DNA of 64,000 nucleotides from CAYPPG01 sp964412555 (GCA_964412555.1 CAYPPG010000035.1:11818-75817), one strand, 5' to 3'. Positions 45,501 to 52,516 are shown, numbered from the stretch's first letter. Numbers and translations are program-made. Notes: a model not told the origin generated them from the sequence alone.

Positions 45501-46609
45501 TGACAACAACTCCCATCCCGGACGTTACAGAAACACCGATCTCGGAAGCCACATCGACTCCGATACCGGACATGACGGAAACCCCGTTGCCGGAAGCCAC
45601 ATCAACTCCGGAAGGAGATGCGACATCCACACCGACACCGACTTTCACGGCGACTCCAACTCGCATTCCATCACCGACGCCGGAACCGGTTGGCCCGGCT
45701 CGATACTTATACACCTTCGATCCGCTCAACGAAACCTTGCAATCACTCGGTTTCTTACCCATTCCGTCGAGTGCAAATGTAGCCCTCAATGTGCTTCCGA
45801 TTGCTCCCGGCAACACACGCGCCACAAATGGGGAAGGATTGAGGGCGGTTCTAAATAGCGGTGAATTTGTAACCGTGAATGGCCCCTCTCTGCACGTTTC
45901 GGAAGAACCTGTACAAATAACAATCTGGTTCAATGTTTCCGATCCATCCGTACAATTTGCGCTTGGAGCCTATACGGAAATGGAAGGGCTTTCCGGATCA
46001 GCGGCCTATACGATGCGCAGCATCTCGGAATTTACAGTCAATAACTGGCAGCAGGCGAAACTCGAAATCGCTGCCGGATATACGCGCATCACACCGTTCA
46101 TCGCTTTGTTCAATGCCGGTACACGAACCGATGTGGAAATACGGGTGGATAATTTGGAAGTGATTATGGGAGAACCAACCGTTGCGGGCACGGAAGTGTC
46201 ACCCCTTGAATGGCATCCGAATCTTTGGGTTGAGGAACCGAACATCGGTTCCGCCTATATCGATGGGACAACTCTTGTGATGGAAAAAACTGCCGTTCAA
46301 AGTATGAGCCGTTTCGTGACATATTATGCCCAACAGAATTTCCCGAATCAGGTCACCGTTGAATTGGATATCCTCAGGGATTATGGAGACAGCGGGACAT
46401 TGACCATCTGGATCGGTAACGGCCCCAGCGCATTTCAGAAGGAAATCCCGCTCTGGTTGCTTCCGCAGGGGACAACAAAAACGGTCTCGATCTCCGGCGT
46501 AACGACACAGGCGTCCGGATTCATGCATGTCGTCCTTCAACTCTCCGGAAACGATGATGAGCGAATACGAATACCTCGAGTGAAAGTGTATGAAAAAAAC
46601 AGTAACTAA
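39548..46609 (+). CDS. giant secreted NHL / fibro-slime / subtilisin-like (S8) multidomain protein
   Basis: This 2353-residue exported protein has residues 1-23 as signal, six NHL propeller blades to about 375 (AGTG..GDNGPA and SNHRIRKID motifs), a PKD-like domain (about 380-475), Thr-Pro linker 1 (about 600-710) and a fibro-slime domain (716-912, FSGDDDVWVFIDNQLVIDLG). Linker 2 and a PPC domain (1012-1115) follow. The S8 protease carries the triad Asp1394 (GVWDGG), His1423 (ATHVGG) and Ser1605 (GTSMASP). After it come a PPC-like region, an ASH-type domain to about 1880, a long linker 3 and a C-terminal binding domain. Segment PEIRVDPLSLSF before the protease looks like the first strand of the ASH domain that resumes after it. 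Start ATG 39548 after AAGGGT. No cell-wall sorting tail is seen. Likely a surface or matrix protease. Confidence 0.88.
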   Translation: MKTIVNLSLGACFFLLLTSQTNAYSTLDGVSPFQFMLSSAGDIIVTIAGTGESSFSGDNGPASNAALSFPYGIFADDSGNVFVVDHSNHRIRKIDTSGNIVTIAGNGNNGYNGDGSPATEASLNTPNDMWIDSSGNIFIADTFNHRVRKIDPSGIITTVVGNGEVGYTGDGGPATEARLNKPFCVFMDTGQNLYIADSGNNVIRMVNSSGTISTVAGTGEAGYSGDGDSAKRAKLHGPTSVFKDASGNLYITDAENHVVRKVLSNGNIITLAGTGDAGHTGDGGPANLAMLAKPSDIYVDDEEIIWIADTDNNVIRRIDSSGTIDTVVGNGSEGFSGDGGLATSASLNHPLGIFISPTGRLLISDTRNHRIRTLQEPEPVRVDAGSDQIGPVGIPIPLEAVALGGDGSYQYQWTIRSGPDNNSGQLSSTIVKNPTFTPHLVGTYVLQVTVDDENQEPVSDTVTIIAVSVNPFNSVIVTDTVDTDFDLSNNRDYDPRDSRELVVKWHLDSEEVDTSDILDVHIYVIENEDDPAYLGRTGSPTAHYLEWRETQSPLIASDFQGGPEYGKEYRFQVFVLTRSGSPLFYGPFMTLGPVEFVELLDPTSTPTQVPQNTDTPVPTDTPSPTPPNTATVTPLPSDTKVPTGTPVPVPTNTSTPVIEPTVSPEETETPIPPEPSDTPTITPSSTATNTVTATETPFPTSTPTPIAPPETITLSGTVRDFLDSHPDFEGTTGAETGIVESQLGEDGKPVFNSAISHKTVSTAENFDQWYNDVPGVNMTDEYDITLTLDPDSSPENPIYNLDFPKFFPIDGKLFGNQGRIHNYHFTFELHTLFTYRGPQEFRFSGDDDVWVFIDNQLVIDLGGVHAEKAASVNTGDLGLEIGQTYPLDFFFAERHTRESHFRIETGLFLETAPTPTPSNTPISTSTHTPTNTPLPTDTPTQPVPPEPTNTVFPANTATPVPTLDNSITPIPSDTPSATPTVGEPSLTPTSIPSNTPTNTITPSPSPAPPNSVELTVDGPAVTGELSNFEEEDWYRFSTSASVNHVIEVHLGPNQEVTDTQMYLYGPDNHLTLLAEDDDGGFLWLSRIEEPLSANHIYYVKIIGFGGVELGPYTIDVKAIVPTPRPTATPTNTRTPTPTPFTGDPEIRVDPLSLSFIRISDQPQNPPAKQRFAREEKKNDWKILLKTGTIETEIQNENQKSSIAKASRLSNGKHFLIQFHRLPSPAQRRELESKGIRLLHYVPNMAYWASIKTNRSSDAALTTDSDFRWLALSSRIDKLAPEARGEFPLYARLADGRVEVAVTFFEDVSEKEAVQAIESAVGESRGWNPYPVLLVAIDQNNLKALASLDIVEWVEPKPAPYKEMNAVAAQRIHVSDLYSLPYNLNGKDILVGVWDGGKIYAHPEFGSRMTVVNTNASTSSHATHVGGTIGASGAGRAAAKGMAPNVFLRSYDWDSDTSEMRAGYTAGIRLSNHSYGYIVGWNYNQSKNAWEDWGNSSWFGNYMSVTRSWDDTVYDTGLIVFKSAGNDRNDGPNSSQKDGPYDCLPPAGVAKNIITIGATTDLDGMTSFSSWGPTDDGRVKPDICANGDGLYSTLPNNGYGSYSGTSMASPSACGAGTMLFQRYVENKNEEPAPHTLKALLIHGAQDRGRPGPDYEYGWGLIDASYSTDLIDGNMWRTGSVTDQTFVPYQVSVSGGTIKVTLVWTDTPGSTAAAKALVNDLDLVLRSPSGTVYRPWILNKENPTANATTGVNDTDNVEQVIVSDAQAGMWTIEVRGTTIPEESVEYTLVSELFEDSGSSQSFRIYNDGTAPLNVSSITVNDGDWIYWSPEAPFEVLPGSDQKITVSVNYDLAPYGETTNRMLIESDDPNPDHNPYPDGVFITVNNNATPTPTPPNTPTNSPTPTASDTPTATSTPIPSNTPVNTPTPVPSDIPTPLPPDVPSPTPASTATPEPAATATPEPIETSTPIPDITETPEPDETSTPIPDVTTTPIPDVTETPISEATSTPIPDMTETPLPEATSTPEGDATSTPTPTFTATPTRIPSPTPEPVGPARYLYTFDPLNETLQSLGFLPIPSSANVALNVLPIAPGNTRATNGEGLRAVLNSGEFVTVNGPSLHVSEEPVQITIWFNVSDPSVQFALGAYTEMEGLSGSAAYTMRSISEFTVNNWQQAKLEIAAGYTRITPFIALFNAGTRTDVEIRVDNLEVIMGEPTVAGTEVSPLEWHPNLWVEEPNIGSAYIDGTTLVMEKTAVQSMSRFVTYYAQQNFPNQVTVELDILRDYGDSGTLTIWIGNGPSAFQKEIPLWLLPQGTTKTVSISGVTTQASGFMHVVLQLSGNDDERIRIPRVKVYEKNSN

Positions 46610-46773
46610 AAGCGTCTGTTATCCTATCCGCCACGAACGCTGAAACCGGATCTCCCCTTTTGGTTTTCGGTTGATGCCTATCCCCTATCATCATATTTCC
46701 GATAAAAAACGATTTCGCTTTTCCTGTTTCCGATGTAAAATACTGCGTATTCTCATTGGAAGGAGAGAAAACC

Positions 46774-47016
46774 ATGGCGGCCATCGCATCGAATGAGGTA
46801 GAATTTCAGTTCTCTGCGATTCTCGAACGGGTCAAAGCGGGCGAGGAAATAACGATTACAGAACAGGATGTTCCGATTGCTGTTATCACACCTATTACAG
46901 AATTGAAAAAAGCAGAAATCCAGAACGCAATCAAGAAACTTGAACAATTTCAAAAACAACATTCTCTTGGCGATGTAACGATTAGAGAATTAATCGAAGA
47001 AGGAAGAAGATTTTGA
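46774..47016 (+). CDS. Phd/YefM-type antitoxin
   Basis: This 80-residue protein has the Phd fold: N-terminal DNA-binding part (AIASNEVEFQFSAILERVKA, then GEEITITEQDVPIAVI) and a C-terminal helix (KKAEIQNAIKKLEQFQ) that would wrap the toxin. The ATG at 46774 follows AAGGAGAG. Its stop overlaps the TTG start of the PIN-domain toxin (TTGA). It probably represses its own promoter, as Phd antitoxins do. Confidence 0.85.
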   Translation: MAAIASNEVEFQFSAILERVKAGEEITITEQDVPIAVITPITELKKAEIQNAIKKLEQFQKQHSLGDVTIRELIEEGRRF

Positions 47017-47453
47017 GTAGTTTTGTCCTTGACTGTTCCGTAACGATGGCATGGGGATTCAAAGAAGAAGCAACTCCCTATACAAATGTCATAAGAGAAT
47101 CTCTCTCTGAATATCGGGCATTGGTACCGGCCATTTGGTTATTAGAAGTTGCAAATGTACTCTTAGTAAGCGAACGGAAGAACAAATTCACTGAATCCGA
47201 TTCTCGAGAATTTCTCAATATTCTTCGTACTTTCCCGATACTCGTTGATAATAATACTTCTGATATAATCCAAAATAAGATTCTTGAATTAGCACGTAAT
47301 AATCATTTGACATCTTATGATGCATCCTATCTGGAATTGGCAATTCGTTACAGAATTCCATTGGCGACCTTGGACAAAAAACTCAAGCAAGCGGCGATTC
47401 AGAATGAAGTAAAAATATACCAAGAGGAAGTCATGCGCCAATCCAACCCATAA
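47013..47453 (+). CDS. PIN-domain toxin, VapC-like
   Basis: This 146-residue PIN-domain RNase shows the acidic residues in FVLDCSVTMAW, WLLEVANVLL, TSYDASYLELA and ATLDKKL. The start is a TTG inside the stop region of the antitoxin gene; no ATG is available near the conserved N-terminus. VapC toxins cleave tRNA or rRNA. Here it is paired with a Phd-type rather than VapB-type antitoxin, which is common. Confidence 0.85.
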   Translation: MSSFVLDCSVTMAWGFKEEATPYTNVIRESLSEYRALVPAIWLLEVANVLLVSERKNKFTESDSREFLNILRTFPILVDNNTSDIIQNKILELARNNHLTSYDASYLELAIRYRIPLATLDKKLKQAAIQNEVKIYQEEVMRQSNP

Positions 47454-47456
47454 TAC

Positions 47457-48050
47457 TTATTTCAGATTTTGGCGGTTCACCCACCGATGCCACCCCATCG
47501 ATGCTCCTCCTCCTTCGCGCAAGCGAGACTGGTTTAACGAACGAGTGATTTGCTCTGCCACCTGAAGAGGGGCAAAATCCTCATCCTCTTCCTCCAATTC
47601 ATCCTGGATTTCTACCTGGCGCTGGATTTCTTCCCGGGCTTCACTGGCACGGACGGATAGTTTTTTCCCTTTTGACATTTCGAGGATTCCTTCCTCGATC
47701 CACGCTTCAATATCCTGGATGGTCAATTGATCCTCCCCCTGGTACATCACCCGAACAACGGAAAAGGGATCGAAATGGAGTTGCTTCGCCCGGTTTAGAT
47801 CTCCGTATAAATCCATGATCTCATACAATGTAACCATGCTTCCATACAGACGAATGCAGTCATTGACGGCGAGTAATAATTCTCGATCGCGTTTTTCACA
47901 TAACGGACAGAGGGAACGTTTTTGAATTTCCCGGCCATTGAAGAAATGTTTTGAATTCTTGAAGGTTGGCTTGATCGGTACTTGACACCGTTCACATCGT
48001 AAGGATGGTGTTCTCCCCGATTCTAGTGATTGATACCACTGGTGTTTCAT
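47457..48050 (-). CDS. putative zinc-binding protein of unknown function
   Basis: This 197-residue protein has two CxxC pairs in its first third (LRCERCQV and LCPLCEKR), likely one zinc site, then a helical segment (TLYEIMDLYGDLNRAKQLHF) and an acidic stretch (DELEEEDEDF). DIEAWIEEGILEM resembles the helix-turn-helix tail of small flagellar-operon zinc proteins such as YvyF, but that is a weak match. GAGGAG precedes the ATG. It ends three bases from the convergent PIN toxin gene. Confidence 0.55.
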   Translation of the reverse strand: MKHQWYQSLESGRTPSLRCERCQVPIKPTFKNSKHFFNGREIQKRSLCPLCEKRDRELLLAVNDCIRLYGSMVTLYEIMDLYGDLNRAKQLHFDPFSVVRVMYQGEDQLTIQDIEAWIEEGILEMSKGKKLSVRASEAREEIQRQVEIQDELEEEDEDFAPLQVAEQITRSLNQSRLREGGGASMGWHRWVNRQNLK

Positions 48051-48219
48051 TTTGTATTTTTACTCCTCAACCGCATTGCCCGCACAACAAAGAGACTTCC
48101 ATTCAGAAATCATGTGAGTGCCATTGTATCGTTTAAATTTACGAAAAACAAGAGGAGCAAAAAAATTTCATGGAAAATGATACATTGTTGCTTTGCTGAT
48201 CGAACAGCCGATCTCTCCC

Positions 48220-49026
48220 TCAATGGTATCTCCAATTCGATACATCCGAACCGAATAGGCAATACTCGGCGCTAGATGTAACGGAAATCACTTCAACGAT
48301 GGCATCCTTTCGAATGACAAATTCGCTCAAGCCGATTTCACTATCCGGATTTCCCCAATCATATGTGTACCCCAACCGAGTCCAAGGATAACCATCTTGA
48401 CCGTAGCTTCCCGCTTTCTGATTGTTGAACCATTCTTTATATTGTTGGCTCACGTTGATGAAATTCGAGGATTCGGGGAAATCCAGTTCGGCTTCATGAT
48501 CCGTGATCTCCGGATCGGCGCTCGGGCGAAACAAATCACGCGGATGAACCCAGAATTCCACAAACTTGTCATATTTCTGATCAGGAGGCAACCCCAAAAG
48601 TTGCCGAAGCCGCATATCGAGTTGATCTGCCGTCACGGGATTTTGTTTAAAGAAATTTTTCAACTCGGGTACTGCTGTCACCCAAAGATCGCGGGAAGGA
48701 TTATAAATACCCTTTGAGGAGACAATTTTATCCATTTTGACTTTCTTGCCTTTTAAATCGTTATACCCGTCCCAATCCGTCCATGTCACGACTTTTACGA
48801 AGCGATTGCCATGAATTCGATTCCATTCCAAGTTGTCGTTGTAATCCACGATTGCGGTCAAATTTCGGAATATTTCAGTAGGTTCTGCTTTCTCAGCATC
48901 TACGATCGCATTTTGATATCTTTCCCACACATCATCTTCAGCAGAATTGACAGGAAATTCGAAATGAACAAAAAGACAGACAAGCAAAAATGAGATGATG
49001 GCTTTCCGAATAGAAAAGGGCAACAT
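48220..49026 (-). CDS. exported hypothetical protein
   Basis: This 268-residue protein has a signal peptide (RKAIISFLLVCLFVHF to about residue 28). The mature part is soluble, with the conserved-looking stretch NRIHGNRFVKVVTWTDWDGY and WVTAVPELKNFF. I recall similar uncharacterised proteins in diverse bacteria but cannot name a family. AAGGAG is nine bases before the ATG at 49026, which also gives the best signal peptide. Single gene. Confidence 0.65.
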   Translation of the reverse strand: MLPFSIRKAIISFLLVCLFVHFEFPVNSAEDDVWERYQNAIVDAEKAEPTEIFRNLTAIVDYNDNLEWNRIHGNRFVKVVTWTDWDGYNDLKGKKVKMDKIVSSKGIYNPSRDLWVTAVPELKNFFKQNPVTADQLDMRLRQLLGLPPDQKYDKFVEFWVHPRDLFRPSADPEITDHEAELDFPESSNFINVSQQYKEWFNNQKAGSYGQDGYPWTRLGYTYDWGNPDSEIGLSEFVIRKDAIVEVISVTSSAEYCLFGSDVSNWRYH

Positions 49027-49216
49027 GATAAAATTCTCCTTTGAATAGTTGATAAAAAACCTTTTCAACGCATTGTTATTCTATTGAAAAGAACTGAAAA
49101 CCAAAAGAACAGCCCACCGAGATACAAAAAACCATGGACAACCGAATCATTTTATTGAATAATGGAAGATGCAATGATATTCATCATGACCCACACATAA
49201 AAAAGGGAGAATGATT

Positions 49217-49816
49217 ATGAAGCAAAACAGTTTTACATTGATCGAACTCTTGATTGTCGTTGCCATCATCGGAATCTTGGCGGCTATTGCGGTCCCCAAT
49301 TTTCTGAATGCACAAAATAAAGCCAAAATATCCCGGGTTAAAGCGGATCAGCAGGCTTATGCTACGGCGATGGAATCGTATCAAATCGATCATAACGCCT
49401 ATCCACCTGGCGATTTAATTTATTGGCTGACCACCCCGACATCCTATATCGCAGGTCTGTTCCCGGATCCATTTGCACCGGCAATTCCTGCACGGCCGGA
49501 CGGCAAATTCGGTTTTGTGCATAAATACGATCCCTTCTATTTCATCACAACGCATGAATATGGAACGGATGCCTATGAAAGTTTACTTGGGGATTTCAAT
49601 GCATGGACAGGATACCCGAATCGGTGGTATGCACCACCAAACGACCGTACCTTCGACGGAACCGTGCGATATCAAATCCGGAGCATCGGCCCAAACAAGG
49701 TCAACGAATACGGTTCACGGTATGATGCGACAAACGGGCTCATCAGCAACGGCGATCTGAATCGTTTTGGGCCTGGCAACATCGACAGAACTTATGGACC
49801 GATTCCAGCACCCTAA
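49217..49816 (+). CDS. pseudopilin (second copy)
   Basis: This 199-residue prepilin has leader MKQNS, then FTLIELLIVVAIIGILAAIA as in the 28623 gene, and a helix PNFLNAQNKAKISRVKADQQ. The C-terminal domain (YPNRWYAPPNDRTFDG, RYQIRSIGPNKVNEYGS) is typical of GspG-like pseudopilins with a final calcium-loop region. GGGAGA is seven bases upstream of the ATG at 49217; the ATG at 49211 is too close to it. No secretion genes are adjacent. Confidence 0.85.
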   Translation: MKQNSFTLIELLIVVAIIGILAAIAVPNFLNAQNKAKISRVKADQQAYATAMESYQIDHNAYPPGDLIYWLTTPTSYIAGLFPDPFAPAIPARPDGKFGFVHKYDPFYFITTHEYGTDAYESLLGDFNAWTGYPNRWYAPPNDRTFDGTVRYQIRSIGPNKVNEYGSRYDATNGLISNGDLNRFGPGNIDRTYGPIPAP

Positions 49817-49891
49817 AAACCAAATCCATCTTGAATACCCGGTAAAGTTAATTGGGAAATCTCGATAGAAAATCGTAGAAAAGAGGTCAAA

Positions 49892-50170
49892 ATGAAACTG
49901 AACATAAAAGCATTTGCACTTGCATGCGGGCTGTGTTGGGGATTCGGCTTGTTCATTCTAACGTGGTGGATCATTGCATTTGAAGGCTCGACAGGAACAG
50001 TAACTCTGATCGGACGAGTATACCGCGGATTCAACATCAGCCCGTCCGGTAGTGTATTCGGTCTGCTATGGGGATTTTTCGATGGTATCATCGGTGGGGC
50101 GATTTTTGCATGGTTGTATAATTTCTTGACAGATAAGTTTTCAACATCAAGCAATGAGAATGAGAAATAA
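49892..50170 (+). CDS. small holin-like membrane protein
   Basis: This 92-residue protein has two membrane segments (ALACGLCWGFGLFILTWWII and VFGLLWGFFDGIIGGAIFAW) and a polar C-terminus. It matches the general pattern of small proteins annotated as bacteriophage holin family or DUF5676 in bacterial chromosomes, commonly not phage linked. GAGG is before the ATG. It lies 8 kb from the XhlA-like gene and is not part of that cluster. Confidence 0.65.
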   Translation: MKLNIKAFALACGLCWGFGLFILTWWIIAFEGSTGTVTLIGRVYRGFNISPSGSVFGLLWGFFDGIIGGAIFAWLYNFLTDKFSTSSNENEK

Positions 50171-50174
50171 TCTA

Positions 50175-50280
50175 TGGGTAACAAGGGCAAGTTTTATCTG
50201 CCCTTGCCTATACTTTATACTCTTTCAATTGTGCCAGCGGGGAAAAAGCAAGGGCAGACTGCTCTTGCTCTTTGTAACCG
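50175..50280. repeat. CAAGGGCAG-type palindromic repeats
   Basis: Two inverted structures (AACAAGGGCAAG with CTGCCCTTGCC, and AAGCAAGGGCAGACTGCTC with TTGCTCTTTGTAACC) fill the gap between two convergent genes. The same GGTAGCAAGG/CCTTGCC family recurs at 50583-50620, 53083-53155, 54349-54381 and 55683-55718. Confidence 0.5.
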
Positions 50281-50282
50281 GG

Positions 50283-51533
50283 TCACTTGAAGATCAAATG
50301 ATAGATTTCCCGGATTCCACTCTTTAGAATGGTCCACCGATCAAAGGGTTGCATTTGCGGGCAGTTTGCGCAGGGAGCGGGGGGATTGCCTTCAAATAAA
50401 TCCCGGCGGAGAGACGCCATGAGTGGATGTCCCCTTAATTCCCGGAGATTACCATTTTCCACTTTTCCCAGCCGAACATTGGTGATATAGCAGCACGGAA
50501 ACAGTTCACCTCTTCCCTGCACCATGGCATTGCGCCATAAGAAAAAGCAAAAGTAAGACTGTTTCTTTTTTTCCGCTTCCGGCAAGGACAGACCTGACGT
50601 CTTGTCCTTGCTACCCAGCGGTTTCTCTTGCTTCACTTGAGAATCATTGTAAGTTTGTGGCGCAGACCTCTGGTCTGCACGAGCTATATGCAGACCAGAG
50701 GTCTGCATCACAACAGGATTCTCCGATTCTTCTTTCTTCTTTGCATAATCGAGCGATTTCAGAAAAGTCATCGGATCGAGATCCCAATACGAAAAAACCA
50801 TCCCCTTCTTTTCGGTCTTTTCCCGAGTTTCCTCAACCACTTTCAGCATTTCCTCCCGGTCTACCGCCATGTTGTGTTTCATTTGTTCCGACATGAAGAC
50901 GATGGGATGAACGATGATTTCTCCACAATCCAATTCTTCCGCCAAATCCGGAAAAGAAGGCAGGTCATGCAAATTCTGCCGCATGATCCCAAAAGAAAGT
51001 TTGATGATCGGCGTGTAGGAATGATACTCTTTTTTAATTCGCTGCAGCCGCTTGATATTTTCAACGATTTTTGGCAATCCTCCCGGCGGACGCACAATGC
51101 GGAACACCTCCTCCGTGGAGGCATCGAGCGATATTCCGATCCCTTTGATCCCGGATACGACCACCTCATGGCAGCGCTTTTCATCCAGCAATGTTCCATT
51201 GGAAGATAGGCCAACATTGCCGCCAAAGGAGGTAACATAACGAACCTTCTCGAAATAATTCTTATCGATCATGGGTTCGCCCAGCCCGTATAAATACACG
51301 TCTTTCGCCCGTTCGAGATAGGGTTTGCACTCCTCGAAGTACTCCATCCCCAAATGCTCATCAAAGGGAACCAGATTGCCGTCGCTATCCTCTCTCGGAC
51401 AGTGGATGCATTTTAAATTACAAAAAGAAGTCGTACCCAACGAAAGCTCGACCGGATAGGCGTGCGGTTTTTCACGAGCGAAGAGTAAATCGATGTAGGC
51501 ATGGATTAAATTTTTTAATTTTACTAATTTCAT
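50283..51533 (-). CDS. radical SAM/SPASM-type protein with in-frame repeat insertions
   Basis: This 416-residue enzyme has the radical SAM motif CNLKCIHC in TTSFCNLKCIHCPRE, then YLYGLGEPMIDKNYFE and GIGISLDASTEEVFR of the barrel. The C-terminal auxiliary iron-sulfur cysteines are in LFPCCYITNVRLG and PCANCPQ, as in SPASM-type proteins that modify peptides or cofactors. Between residues about 271 and 320 lies a low-complexity stretch encoded by two palindromic repeats otherwise found between genes (50655-50713 and 50583-50620). They add about 45 residues without breaking the frame. A 55-residue membrane peptide gene ends 15 bases upstream on the same strand and could be its partner. Confidence 0.8.
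   Translation of the reverse strand: MKLVKLKNLIHAYIDLLFAREKPHAYPVELSLGTTSFCNLKCIHCPREDSDGNLVPFDEHLGMEYFEECKPYLERAKDVYLYGLGEPMIDKNYFEKVRYVTSFGGNVGLSSNGTLLDEKRCHEVVVSGIKGIGISLDASTEEVFRIVRPPGGLPKIVENIKRLQRIKKEYHSYTPIIKLSFGIMRQNLHDLPSFPDLAEELDCGEIIVHPIVFMSEQMKHNMAVDREEMLKVVEETREKTEKKGMVFSYWDLDPMTFLKSLDYAKKKEESENPVVMQTSGLHIARADQRSAPQTYNDSQVKQEKPLGSKDKTSGLSLPEAEKKKQSYFCFFLWRNAMVQGRGELFPCCYITNVRLGKVENGNLRELRGHPLMASLRRDLFEGNPPAPCANCPQMQPFDRWTILKSGIREIYHLIFK
50583..50620. repeat. palindromic repeat inside the radical SAM gene (GGTAGCAAGG family)
   Basis: CAAGGACA (50583-50590) pairs with TGTCCTTG (50603-50610). The unit matches the intergenic copy at 53122-53155 (CAAGGGCAGACCTGAAGTC, then TTGTCTTTGGTAACC). 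Read on the minus strand it encodes GSKDKTSGLSLPE within the radical SAM protein. Confidence 0.7.
50655..50713. repeat. 59-base palindromic repeat inside the radical SAM gene
   Basis: TTGTGGCGCAGACCTCTGGT opens the unit and CAGAGGTCTGCATCACAA closes it; the arms are inverted copies, and each arm contains its own GCAGACC/GGTCTGC hairpin. A second 59-base copy lies at 52542-52600 in front of the phage-like decoration gene. Read on the minus strand this copy encodes VVMQTSGLHIARADQRSAPQ. Confidence 0.8.
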
Positions 51534-51548
51534 AACAATCTTATATCT

Positions 51549-51716
51549 TTATGATAAAACACCGGATACTGCTAAGAGGGCAAATAAACCAAATGCAAGA
51601 GCAATGGTATAAATCACCGCTTCCCCAACCGGATTCGGTTTCTGCATTTCCACGAGCGTTTTTCTACAACGAATGCTTGCCGTCGGTAAATCTTTCGGAC
51701 ATCTATGGCAACCCAT
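51549..51716 (-). CDS. 55-residue Cys-rich membrane peptide
   Basis: The peptide starts MGCHRCPKDLPTASIRCRKT, with three cysteines in a zinc-knuckle-like arrangement, and ends in a single membrane helix (AVIYTIALAFGLFALLAVSG). AAGGTGAG is six bases before the ATG at 51716, and a promoter-like pair lies further upstream (51757-51784). It ends 15 bases before the radical SAM gene, on the same strand. It is shorter than usual gene-calling limits. Possible roles are a partner of, or substrate for, the radical SAM enzyme, or simply a small membrane protein. No family is recognised. Confidence 0.65.
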   Translation of the reverse strand: MGCHRCPKDLPTASIRCRKTLVEMQKPNPVGEAVIYTIALAFGLFALLAVSGVLS

Positions 51717-51756
51717 CGCATCTCACCTTATCCATGAAACGTTCTTAGTATAGTTC

Positions 51757-51784
51757 ATTATACTCATTCATTCCCTTCAATCAA
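51757..51784 (-). promoter_or_regulatory. predicted promoter for the small peptide/radical SAM operon
   Basis: On the minus strand TTGATT (51784-51779) and a perfect TATAAT (51762-51757) are separated by 16 bases. Transcription would begin about 35 bases before the ATG at 51716. Confidence 0.5.
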
Positions 51785-52048
51785 ATTACACATTGTTCAT
51801 CGATCAAGAAGTGCAAGAACGTGCCCATAGAATTCACGGCTCAAATAGAGACTACTGCCATTTTCACTTCCAACCGCAAAAAAAATTTTTTTTATCCATC
51901 CAACAATTCACATCATATCTCCTATAAAATCAAGCAGATGCATAACTCATTTCTTTCCTCTTTCCACATTAATTCCCCGATTTTGCGGCAACTTTCTTAA
52001 TTAGTAGAGGAAAAACAAAATTTTTTTTATCTCTGAAAGGGAAAACCG
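51785..52048. other. AT-rich intergenic region before the phage-like cluster
   Basis: No gene is seen. Two similar poly-A/poly-T tracts (around 51882-51896 and 52016-52028, each ending TTTTTTTTATC) stand in the region, which could hold the promoter of the cluster. Confidence 0.3.
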
Positions 52049-52516
52049 ATGAATCCAATCGAGAAAGAGGATCAACAGCAATCGATGACAGCCGCTTTGT
52101 TGGATGTCAAGAATCTGGCTCAGCGATGCTTCGAATTGTCGAGTGAGATGGAAAAGGAGAAAGAGCACTTCAGGGAACATGAGTTAACCATCGAGAGCCT
52201 GCAAAAAGAAAATGACAGGCGTGCCATATTCTCCGGAATTGGAGAGCAAGCAGTGCAGCAGCAAAAAAAGGAAATTTTGTCCAATATGCGGGCGATTGTT
52301 CACCACACCGGAGAACGGGATCGATTACAGCGAGTCAAAAATCTTTTGGAGGATGAAACTCTTCAGCCGGAAGAAATACAGCGAATCCACAAAAAAGTGA
52401 ATGAAGAATTTCATGCCTTGTACCCAACCTGTCCGAGTTCTTCATCTCCGGAAGAACATTCGAATGTGCTCAAAGAACGGGATTGGGCGATGTATCGAAT
52501 CGGAAATCCATGTTGA
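52049..52516 (+). CDS. coiled-coil protein, first gene of the phage-like cluster
   Basis: This 155-residue protein is strongly helical and charged, with heptad-like stretches (CFELSSEMEKEKEHFREHEL, TIESLQKENDRR, NSDVQQQKKEI-like region near 70-90). AAAGGGA precedes the ATG. It lies at the head of a run of virion-type genes on one strand, in the position where scaffolding or regulatory proteins sit in phages. No family is recognised; a scaffold role is a guess from position and helicity. Confidence 0.5.
   Translation: MNPIEKEDQQQSMTAALLDVKNLAQRCFELSSEMEKEKEHFREHELTIESLQKENDRRAIFSGIGEQAVQQQKKEILSNMRAIVHHTGERDRLQRVKNLLEDETLQPEEIQRIHKKVNEEFHALYPTCPSSSSPEEHSNVLKERDWAMYRIGNPC

Noticed and set aside
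45163..45933. 256-codon minus-strand ORF rich in Val, Gly and Ser
   Set aside because: It is the antisense of the Thr-Pro linker of the giant protease; the same effect gives the 147-codon ORF at 41368-41811.
49892..50170. Holin-like gene as part of the phage-like cluster
   Set aside because: It is separated from the cluster by repeats and the opposite-strand radical SAM operon, and this family is common in bacterial chromosomes without phages.
51890..52030. Poly-A/poly-T tracts as attachment sites of a prophage
   Set aside because: They are short and low-complexity, no matching copy is found at the far end of the cluster, and there is no integrase.
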